Shown here: positions 36,768-46,933 of the stretch, piece after piece | How positions within the stretch are numbered: position 1 is the stretch's first letter | Layout of the letters: every line of letters begins with the position of its first letter | Assembly (NCBI GenBank): GCA_028095005.1 | Contig: CM051461.1 | Coordinates: 57,889,840-57,953,839, forward strand | Direction: 5' to 3' | Source of the DNA: Rhynchospora pubera | Lineage: Eukaryota; Streptophyta; Magnoliopsida; Poales; Cyperaceae | DNA: 64,000 bases | Position numbers and translations under genes: made by a program | Notes under the pieces: generated by a model | What the model saw: only the letters and a program-made list of their open reading frames with translations | What the model was told of the DNA's origin: nothing | The model's database searches: none

Positions 36768-38231
36768 TAGGGGTGAAAACGGCATCCGTTTCGACCGTCT
36801 AGCCGTTTCGTTTCGTCCGAAACGGAACGATAACGGTTAAAGATTTTGATTTCGTTTTTAAAACGAAACGATTGGCGCAACTGAAAAACCTATTTCGTCG
36901 ATGTAACGAAATAGTTAACGAAACATACCAATTTCGTTATAGTTTATTTCGTCCGTTTCGTTTCAGTCTACGCGTACGCTATTACACGGATTGCTGAGAG
37001 GAAGAGGCGGCGATAACGAGGAGTAAAACCTAATCCCTTCGCTCTCAGCCGCTCACCCCTCCCTCTCATCTGTCTCTCTCTTTCTCTCTCTCTCTCTCCC
37101 ACAGCTGAAACCCACCTCTCTACTTGACTGTCCCTTCGCCTTACTCCCTTACAGCACCTCCTATCCGCTCAACCTCACGCCCTGACCCACGTTTCACCAC
37201 CAGACCGGCAACCCCTCCCCTCTCCGCTCTCTCTCACGCCTCCGTCTCTGCCTCCTCCTCCGTTATGACCAGACCTGCGCCAACTCTAACTCCAACTCCT
37301 CCGCCTGCGCCAGCTCCAATTCCTCCTCCTCCGTCACGTCCATGCCGATGCCCATTCCTTCCCTGCTCGCAAGAAGACCAGATCTGGTTTAATGGTTCCA
37401 GTTTACTGGTACAAGCTTACTAAAATTTCTGAGATTGAGTTTTGAAGTTTACTGGTACCAGTTTACTGATATTTTCCGAGACTGAGTTTTTCAATTTTCA
37501 ATCTTTTTTCCTCTCAGTTTCATCTGAATTGAGTTTTCTTTTCCAGATTGGTGTAAATCTTTTGATTTTGTTTGTAGTTTTTTTTTTAATTGACTTTGTG
37601 GAAATTGGATGTGAGGATGTTTTCCCCACATGATCGACTCTGATCATACTGGGCACTTTTACAAATTTCTCTTTGGAGAAATCAAGCCATAAATCTGATC
37701 CTTTTTCCATTTTCATTTATAGACAATACTAATCGATGAAAGTGAGTGTTTATTTGTTTTTAGTTGGGATTAGGTTCTATTGAATAATGTTGGGATTATT
37801 TGATGGTTTAAGGTGAAAATGGGTGTTTGAGAAGGGTTATTGGTATTGAATAACGTACTTGTTGGGATTATTTGATCAGTTTCTCATGTAAATTTTCAAT
37901 TTTATTGTTTTTTTCTTACTGTTTTATTGTATTAAACCTTTTCGGTAAGCCACTGGCTTAGTTATGTATACTTTTCTTTTTAATATATCAGATGGGGCTG
38001 GATTTCCATTTTTATTCAAAAAAATTCATTTCTTTTTGTTAAATGTGAGAAATGGTTAAACATTTGAACGGTTAAATCGTTTTGGTCGTTATAATTTAAC
38101 GCAACGATTAACGCAATGTAATTTCAATGGACGAAATGCAAAACGCAACTAAAAAATATTTTCGTCTCACTGACGAAACGATTAACGGAAGACTTTATTT
38201 TCGTCATCGTTATAGACGTTATGCAGGCCTA
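36768..38231. mobile_element. hAT element B, non-autonomous, 1464 bp
   Basis: Starts TAGGGGTGAAAACGGC and ends TTATGCAGGCCTA. The perfect 8-bp duplication ACCTATGT lies at 36760-36767 and 38232-38239. It has CGTTTCG-type subterminal repeats like element A. The interior has a pyrimidine-rich tract and a Ser/Pro/Thr-rich open frame (37124-37423) that looks compositional rather than a conserved protein. Confidence 0.9.
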
Positions 38232-38445
38232 ACCTATGTGCAAACTGCAAAAGAACGATCAATGAAATTAGAAAGACCAAAAAGTAAGAAGTTAATGGCC
38301 AATATGTTATTACAATTGGTTTCTTCAGTTATAAGCTTTATGGAACCATACAAAAACCTAAAAAAAAAAAATGAAGATTGGATCCTTCAAAAATAATGAT
38401 CTGAAAACTCAAAGTGTTCAATTTAAATAATGAAATATTTATGCA

Positions 38446-39100
38446 TAGGGCTGAAAACGGTAGTCGTTTCAACCGTTCTTTCGTTTCGTTTCGTTCGGAA
38501 CGAAACGGAAACAGATAAAGATTTCAGTTTCGTTTAAGGAACGGAACAACTAACGCAAATAGAAATATTGTTTCGTCTCAGAACGGAACGATTAGTGAAA
38601 CTGGAACGTTTCGTGGTCGTTTATTTCGCGCATTTCGTCTAAAATTTTTTCATGGTTTTATTATTAGATTACAGAGGACCTCAGCGGAGAGATCGAGGAA
38701 GAATCGAGTAAAATTAGATTTCTGCAGCGTCGCTCCGTCATTTCTCCGCCGAACACAGTCACATCTATCTCTCTTGCCTCTGCACCACCCAGTACAATCG
38801 CCGTTGAGAGCGAGAGGTGATGATGGTGCCTCCTCCCCCTTTTCCGCGTGACCTAACCTGTCATTTCTCTATCTCTGTTTCACACAAAATGCAGAATAAT
38901 TTATTTTCTTGCATCTTAATAAAAATGTAAAACAATTGGGTAGTCAAAGACGGTTATAACCGTTTTGATCGTTCCCATCAACGAAACGAGCAACGCAACA
39001 TGTGTTAAACGGGTGCAACAATTAACGCAATAAGTACAAGAATTTCGTACATCAATGCAACGGTTAACGAAAATGTCGTTTTCCACGTTATGCACCCCTA
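38446..39100. mobile_element. hAT element C, non-autonomous, 655 bp
   Basis: Starts TAGGGCTGAAAACGGTAG and ends TTATGCACCCCTA. The 8-bp flanks TTTATGCA (38438-38445) and TTTCTGCA (39101-39108) differ at one base. The start of its interior (GGAGAGATCGA...AAATTAG) is homologous to that of element A, but the 3' half is missing. Confidence 0.85.
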
Positions 39101-39144
39101 TTTCTGCATCAAATTTGAAATTCTCCGCTCCGCCTTCGGTACCG

Positions 39145-39560
39145 CCTGAATGGCCCAACCAAAGCTAAGCCCACTAAAGACCCAATTAAAACCCAACAGA
39201 AACCAATTCCTCTATAAAAACCTCATCGTTTCAGAACTAAGGTTTCTCACTACTACTTGATCTTATCTGAGCGAGCGGCGCCGTACCGCGCCGTGTCGAG
39301 ACAGCTGCCCGGACTCGGCAACCGAGTTCGTTGGTGGCTCCTCAACAAAGCTCGCGATGACGACAGCTCGCGGTCGGAGCTTGATCCAAAGAGACGAGCG
39401 ATGATGGCCGCGCGAGCTTTCCCCAAACTAATATCATCTCTATTTGTTGTTGTTTCTTTTGTGTTTCTTTTGTCTTTGATGTGTTTCTCTCTTGTTATGT
39501 TTAGATTTCTTCTCAATTTTTTAAAATTTATGGAAAAATTATCCAGCTACTTCTAAAAGA
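39145..39560 (+). other. Promoter-like block and unassigned GC-rich transcript start
   Basis: TGGCCCAAC and AAGCCCAC (site II-like, GGCCCA) and a TATA box (TCTATAAAAACC near 39210) are followed by AACTAAGGTTTCTC, a telo-box/TOP-like leader. These are typical of plant translation-machinery genes. A GC-rich 160-base stretch (39265-39425) then falls off sharply to T-rich sequence. The open frame there (99 aa) matches nothing I know. It could be a 5' exon, a truncated gene copy or a non-coding RNA. Confidence 0.35.
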
Positions 39561-40810
39561 GTTTCTAGTGGATTATTCAGAATAAATGGTATGTACATCT
39601 TTGTAACGTTGAACTATGTACTATGTACAGTGATATAAAGTGTAATCAACTACTGTTTATTTAATATTTAATGATCTTTCCTCTTACCATGCTTCCTGTT
39701 CTATATTTGTGTAAGAAAATTACAAGAATATTTTTGTTGGGCATTTCACAAATTTGAATTGATGGGTATGTGTATAAAGAAATTATTATTCTATGATGGC
39801 CACATTGTATGAAATTGTGATTCTGGTTAACAGTACACTTGAGATGGTGTTTGTCAAACTTAAACTAACCCATAAGATTTGTTTATTTTTCTGCAATTTC
39901 TGAACAACACAACACTTGTAATGATTGCCTATCATTTTACAAATAACTGTTATTGATAACTACTAAAATGTTATGATTTCAATGGTTGTAGAAAATAAAA
40001 GCGCACAATTGCATCCTTGTGAGGTTCACTTATTTAACTCAAGCAACAATTTCTGATTAATATATGTAGAGAGAGGGAGATAATGGCTAACGTGTCATCG
40101 ATGGCAAGTGTCATTGATTTTTATCAACTCATTTTTCAAGATTCAAAATTTAAACGATCGATTCAAATCGTTCAAGTTGATCATAATATTGGCATATCTT
40201 TGGAGAACAAATTTTATATTTTTTTTTCAGTTTTTTTATTATTTATTATGATATTATGATATTATGATATTTTTAAATTGGAGGATATGTAATACCTCTA
40301 ATTATAATTACTTGCTTCTTATTTAAATTGACGATCGCCTTAGGCACAATTTTGATTTGTATTTTTTTGGCAATCATTTCTACTAATAAAAGCACAGAAC
40401 GTAGAGGTATTACATGTTAGGTTTAGTATATAAACATGCATTTTTGTCGTTCGATCGATTTGATCTGTGGTCGGATATTAATCGCCATAATACATAATAA
40501 TAATATATATATTTTGATTTTCCGTCTAATAAAAAAACAAATTAAATAATATATTTAATTTGTATCCATATTAGATTAAGCAATATATTTTTATTATTTA
40601 ATGTTATTTTATTTTTTTATTTGCTCACATATAAGGAAATCTTAAGTTAATATTAGTGAAATAAGAACACAGCTACAGTTTTTTCCCCCTTGAAAAATAA
40701 GGTAGCCTTTAATTGTTATCCGTTTCATCTAATATTACATATTTACATGCTCCTTGTCAAGTTTTATCTCTTTTACATAATTGCTAAATTAGTAAGCCAC
40801 AGCCCACATG

Positions 40811-41020
40811 TAGGGTTTACCAAACGGTCCGGTTCAAATCCCCACGGTCCACGGGTTATCACGGGCCATGAGTTCATGGGTTCACGGGTTAAAACGGGAC
40901 GGGTTAGCACGGTCTACCTCTCAAACCTAGACCCAAACCCTTGATAGACCCGACCCTAGGTGAACCGGACGGGTAAAGACGGGCCGGTCCGGTCCAAGGA
41001 CGGTCCAAGAGCGGTTTTTT
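40811..41020. mobile_element. Possible hAT left end
   Basis: TAGGGTTTACCAAACGGTCC followed by dense ACGGGTT/GGTCCGG/ACGGGCC motifs, like subterminal repeats of hAT elements. The matching right end was not found. Confidence 0.35.
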
Positions 41021-41310
41021 ATAGATTTTAAATTTGTTTCTTTTTTCATTATTTTCATCTCAAAATTTTGTTAAATAAATATATAAAAATTCGTTAAAAT
41101 ATATTATATTTATAGATCAAATAATTAAGTATAATTTTGTAGTCTATTTTGAATTTATTTTATTGATTGCATGTGTTAATTGAGACAGATTGATGCTTGG
41201 AATTGATTTGTGTTGTTGATATGTGCTTGAATCACTTGGCTAGTATGCAAATTGTTGATGTGCTCAGAGTGTTTAGGTTGTAGGGTTTAGTATGAAAAGT
41301 TCGTAATGCG

Positions 41311-41850
41311 TTCTATTATTTCAATTACTGTTATGGCAATTATTAAAATTTTGTAAATTGTATAATGACATTATTAATTTTTCTTGTAAAATTGTCAAAA
41401 TTAGAGAAAAATGTGGATGTGTTCTATTATTTCAATTAGTGTGATGCCAATTTGTGTGATGGCAATTATTAAATTTTTGTAAATTGTACAGTGGCAATTA
41501 TTAATTTTTCTTATAAAATTGTGAAAATTAGTGAAAAATGTGGATGTGTTCTATTATTTCAATTACTATGATGCCAATTTGTGTGACGGAAATTATTAAA
41601 ATTTAGTAATTATTAAAATTTTATAAATTGTATAAAGGCAATTATTAATTTTTCCTAAAAAAATGTGAAAATTAGTGAAAAATGCGGATGTGTTCTATTA
41701 TTTCAATTACCATGATGCCAATTTGTGTGATGGCAATTATTAAAATTTAGTAATTATAAAATTTTTGTAATTTGTATAATGACAATTATTAATTTTTCTT
41801 GCAAAAAATGTGAAAATTAGTGAAAAATGTGGATGTTTTCTATAATGGCA
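41311..41850. repeat. Minisatellite, ~130-bp unit, four copies
   Basis: Each unit contains TTCTATTATTTCAATTA, then GATG(C/G)CAATT, TTGTAAATTGTA, CAATTATTAATTTTTC and AAAATTAGTGAAAAATG. The units begin near 41311, 41416, 41548 and 41692. It lies just upstream of the plant-mobile-domain remnant. Confidence 0.8.
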
Positions 41851-43479
41851 ATTGTGTTTTATTATTTGAATTAGATGAGTTTTGCACAAGACGAGACTGG
41901 TCCTTCCGGTTCTTCACCATCTCCCACCGAGGTTCCGAGTCAGTCTCGCCTTAAAAGACGTAGATGTCACACCATCCGTCCGAACTCGTTCAACGTGAAT
42001 CCAGGGGAGCGACAAGACAACAAAAACTAGCAGGTTTTGTTCATTATGGAAAACGCCCACATTGTTGGTTTGTCTTATATAGAGGTATGTTCCATAACCT
42101 AATTAAATTTTTTTAATAATAATTAATTATATAATTTGTATTTGTGGTAAAAAATAATATTGGCAATTAAAAAGTAATTAAAATAAATTTAAAATAATTA
42201 AAAAATAAAGTAAAGTATATAACTAAAAATTTTGCGATAATTTTTAATTAAAGTAAATAAAAAAGTGTTATTTGTGTACTAATACATCGTGAAAATTATT
42301 TGGAGATGAGTTTGCACAAGCGGACGATCGACTTGGACGATAGGATTGAGGGTCGACTGATGAAATCGACTTTAGTCACATTTCAAAGGTAAAGCATGTC
42401 AATGTGGACATGTCGTTACTGAAGACTTTGGTAGAATTTTGACGTCCATAGACGCACACATTTCACTTTCCAGTTGTGGAGCTGACTGTTACTTTGCAGT
42501 TACTTTATTTAAATTAAATATTAAAATTTATATAATTTTCTTTCATTTTATTCACATTATTAAACTATATAATTTTCTTTTATTTTATTTAAATATTGAA
42601 ATTTATGTAAGTTTCTTCTATTTTGTTGAAATTATTGAAATTTATATAATTTTCTTCTATTTTGTAATTGAAATCAGGATGTGCCTTTTCTATATGGTTT
42701 GCGTATGAAAAGCACTGCAGTCAGAGAGAATACTCGAGGGCCCTGGGAGGAAAAGATCCGTGCACAGATTTTTACTCATGCCGATTGGGGATGTTGGTCT
42801 AGAGAAAAGAGCGATAACGAGTAAGTGAAAATATAAATTTTAATTTAATTACATTTTTTTGTACTATATGCATTACATAATTGTGGTGATTATTAACAAA
42901 TTAATAATGTAGGGGCGTCGGTCGTAATATTAAGTTGAAATGGTTGCGAGAAAATTGCGAACAAGTGACAGTGTCGGGAGCTTTGGAGGAAGAGCTTGAT
43001 CGTTACACACGTGTGTCGCGGCTTTTTCGTCATTATTCTCCTCGAAGGGATTTCTCGAGGAACAATGGGAACATAGCCTAGATTCACCTCCCTTAAGATT
43101 TCGATCTCCATGGCGGGTATCTCTCAACACAAGAGAACCCTGTAAAGAGTCGCTACTTAAAGAAGTTTCTTGATTTAGCGGGTCCTTTCTTTCCAGTAGG
43201 CGCAAGCCCCTACTGTTAATTACCCCGTAGTTTCCTACGAGAACCTCTGATTAAGGGAAAAAAGGGTATTGACGTAATGGGCTAAGAAAAGAAACTTATG
43301 GAGTACTATAGTGGAGAACTTAATTGATGGTACCAAACTCAATGGACGGGACCCAATTAAGGATCAACAAGAGGCCTCTAACTTGACTTAAAAGAAGGAA
43401 ATGGATTTTTGGTTTGGAAGAGGTTTCTGGATGATGAAAGGGAAGGCTTTACTTAAGGTTGTTTCTGATAAACTCTCGG

Positions 43480-43920
43480 GGCTATGACTGGCCTTCTTGT
43501 GAGAGTGAAAGGAGTTTTGCAACCTTCGGGACCTCTTGGGCGGCCTCGAGCGAAAGTTGGTTCTTTTGCAACCCTAGGGACCATCTTCATCGGTCTTCTT
43601 AATAAGAGTTGGTTCTTTAACGACCCTAGGGACCATCTTAGTCGGTCTTCTTAATAAGAGTCGGTTCTCGGGACCATCTTAGTCGGTCTTCTTGTGAGAA
43701 CAAAAGGAGTTTTGCAACCTTCGGGTCCTCTTTGATGGCTACTCGACGAAAGTTGGTTCTTTTACAACCCTAGGGACCATCTTCATCGGTCTTCTTAATA
43801 AGAGTTGGTTCTTTAACGACCCTAGGGACCATCTTGGTCGGTCTTCTTAATAAGAGTCGGTTCTCGGGACCATCTTGATCGGTCTTCTTGTGAGAACGAA
43901 AGGGAATTCTTTGGACGAGG
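43480..43920 (+). repeat. Nested tandem repeats inside the LTR
   Basis: The sub-unit (about 60 bp) contains CCTAGGGACCATCTT and CGGTCTTCTTAATAAGAG. It is organised in a larger ~190-bp period starting near 43558 and 43750 (GGTTCTTTT(G/A)CAACCC). Tandem arrays are common in long Ty3/gypsy LTRs. Confidence 0.8.
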
Positions 43921-46036
43921 GGGCCCGTAAGAATTCAATTTCTAAGTCATCTAAGGTTGATCTCAACCCTAGCGAGGGACTTTTCCTCAAACGAAGAGGT
44001 TTCGGCTTTGACTTTGGGTTTCGTGTTTTGGACTTTTAATTTCTGAAGTTTCATTTGGGATATTTGATGATTTTATTCACCTTGACCTTTGCACTTTTGA
44101 TTTTAGAGATTCTTTTCCATTTTGAAAATATTTCGAACATATCTGACTTTTGACTTTTGAAGATATTTAATTTTTAGAAGATAACATACTCGAAATCGTT
44201 TAGACTTTTGAAAATATTTGTACTCAAGTAGACTTAGCTTTTTTGAAGATAGCTCATTTGAAATTTTATTTCGAAAATACTTATTTTTGAATTTTTAGGA
44301 ACCTTAGTATTTATAAAAGTCATTTTTTCTTTTAGTGAAAATACTTCAAAAATGCAAAAGGCCGCTACTTTGACATAATTCCATATCAAAGTATCAGTGA
44401 GGTTGGTTCATTTTGATTTTTAGGACTTTATAGGTGCGTCGTTTATATTTTTCTATGTTTCTTATTATTTTTAATGAATTTCTAAAGTTTCTGGCTGATG
44501 TGGCGTTCTCTGACTGGTTCACCTCATCCAGTCATCACTAGGGCTCTAATTGGGGTTTGTTTATCCAATCCTGTCATAATCTGGCGCAGCGGATCACTGA
44601 CAACCTCATGACTCGTTACAATGGCTTTTCGCCACAGAAGATCGAAGAGGTCTCGGCGCTGAACATCAAATGAGGGAATCGGGTTCGTTCTCTGCTAACG
44701 GGTTCGACCAGAGTGGGTATGGATCCGCTTTGGATTCCGACCACCGCATCTCATCGGACTAGGCTTCAACGCCTCGCCACACAAAGGGGAACGCCGCTGT
44801 GGGTTTGGTTTCAAGCGCGTCGGCCCCATTTAGCAGGAGGACGGAGAACAGGAACGGTATCATTAGGTACTGGTACCAGTGTCAAATAAAGAGTGATACC
44901 GTGCCAGAAAGATCAATTGGTTACCGAGACAGCACAGAGAGGACTAACGAAATTCTTTATAAGCCAATTTACCTTACACGTGCTTGATTTGATGCTATTT
45001 GGAGAAGTGCAGAAACGATATCCCTGGTGTTAGACTCACGCAACTAACAAAGAAAGAATTTGATTCTAGAATTACATTGTTCTTACTGGGCATACTTATA
45101 CTTCACAATTATTCACTCTCTCATTTAACTCCATGTGGCCCGGTATATAAAGCAAAGATGGTTTAACATTGTAAGTATTTGGGAAGCATATACATAACCT
45201 GAACAAAACATTTCTTTTATATATATACCCTACATAATATTTACATTAAAGAGACATGGGACCAAAATCAATCTTTCACTAATTTGACCAAGCCAATCAC
45301 TAGTAAACAGCTTAAATTAATCAATCCATTTTGCAACAATCCTATAATACGTCATTTCACACTGCCCAACTTCCAACCATATACAAATATCAGCATGTTA
45401 AAACAGAAGAGGGAATGGATTTCTACCTTTCAACTATACCTCTGGACTTACCTCACGTCGTAATCCCCACTGGCAAGTGATCATTCTTTTTAAGCCATTT
45501 TGCAAACATACCCATATATTATGTACTATTGCAAATATTCCTATTAACAAGGGCCGGTAAACATTTGGTCAGTACCCTCTTCAAGAATCACATTTGGCTT
45601 ATCCATGAACTGTATACATGAGTAATAAGCAATGGCAAAACTGAATCACCTTCTTGGCATTTATTTCAGGTCCCTGTTAATTAACAGATGCAGCCATGAC
45701 AATCATAGATAAATCATGTATTCACTATTTCTATTTAAACCCCTCACAAAGCGGTAATTATTATAATAAAACAACAACAGTGAAGATTATCACTTAACAA
45801 GGGGACAAGGAACTTCACTTAGGTCCCTGTGTTTAAGTTGAATTGGGATTGAGGTTGAATGGACTTGTAAATGGAAAGTAACACTGGATTGCAAACCGAT
45901 GCTCACTGGTGTATCTCCATGGTCATGGACTTAGTCAATTTCTTAACTAAATCCTTTTGTTTTACCATGAAGGATCCTAATACAAGCCGAGTCAATGCCA
46001 AGTTTTGACTTTCAGCTAGATTAGGTTTGTAGTTCA

Positions 46037-46933
46037 TCCTTGGAAGCTGATGCTATGCTTCAGACCTCCAAGGAGTCACTTCTCAAGCTCACCAGTGAGC
46101 ATGGCCATCTCAGGGAACTTGATGCTAAGCTTCAAGCCTCCATGAGACTACCTTTATGCTATTCTCTAGGAAGCATGGCTGATGCTACGCTTCAGACCAC
46201 AGCTTCAAAGAGAATTATCATTCCAAAAGTGAATGAATTAACCCTGAAAGAGAATTATAAATGGAGAGGGATAACAAAGGACGTCAAGAACCAAATAACA
46301 ATATTGTTAAAACTTAATTACAAGGAGAGGGAAGCCAGGTTCACAATAGACATTCATCAGAGAAGTCTCAATTGAGACATTAACCATCAAACTGCATCTA
46401 TGGGAATAAGATTTAACGAATCAGATCTGATCTTGACTGATGCTACGCTTCAAATCAAGATCAAAGTCTGTACTAACAAGAATTAAGTAAAGAAACAACT
46501 GATCTTGACCTAGACTGAGCTCAGCAAGAGCGATCATGCCCTCATCGATGCTATGCTTCGAATGAGAGCACGACTGAGCTATGGAAAAAAGGATCATCTG
46601 ACAGGATCTGATCTTTTCTTGATGCTACGCTTCAGTTTGGGATCAATCCTGTACTACCCTATTACAGGCCAAGAGAAAGAAGAAACTAGCAGATTTTTTT
46701 GAGGAATTAACTTAACAAAAACAAAACTATGCAAAAAGAATACAATTACATCGCATGAGAGGGAATTGATTGATGAAGATCAGACTTTAACTGATGCTAC
46801 GCTTCAGATTAAAGTCAGACCAAAATCCATCAATTAAGGATCAAGAAGAGGGTAGATAAGAGAATCAAAAGGAAGAATCGAACAGACTTAACGAAGAACA
46901 CGCTCTAACTGATGCTACGCTTCAGATTAGAGC
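46037..46933 (+). repeat. Array of eight hairpins with constant loop TGATGCTA(C/T/A)GCTTCA and covarying stems
   Basis: Eight copies of TGA-TGCTAHGCT-TCA (fifth hairpin TCGA-type edge) are each flanked by different but mutually complementary arms. Spans: 46037-46074 (TCCTTGGA/TCCAAGGA), 46109-46146 (CTCAGGGA/TCCATGAG), 46161-46215 (ATTCTCT/AGAGAAT and more), 46422-46470 (GATCTTGA/TCAAGATC), 46518-46580 (AGCTCAG/CTGAGCT, TGCCCTCAT/ATGAGAGCA), 46601-46652 (ACAGGAT/ATCCTGT), 46764-46835 (GACTTTAA/TTAAAGTC) and 46902-46933 (GCTCTAA/TTAGAGC). All lie in the LTR. Function unknown. Confidence 0.85.

Noticed and set aside
37124..37423. Ser/Pro/Thr-rich 99-residue ORF in hAT element B
   Set aside because: Low complexity from a pyrimidine-rich tract; no homologous frame in elements A or C.
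46040..46375. 111-residue ORF overlapping the hairpin array
   Set aside because: Its repeated DA(M/K/T)LQ words come from the hairpin loop; other hairpins fall in different frames, so coding does not explain the repeat.
46037..46933. CRISPR array
   Set aside because: Plant nuclear context, variable spacing and complementary flanks; repeats are hairpin loops in an LTR, not direct repeats with unique spacers.
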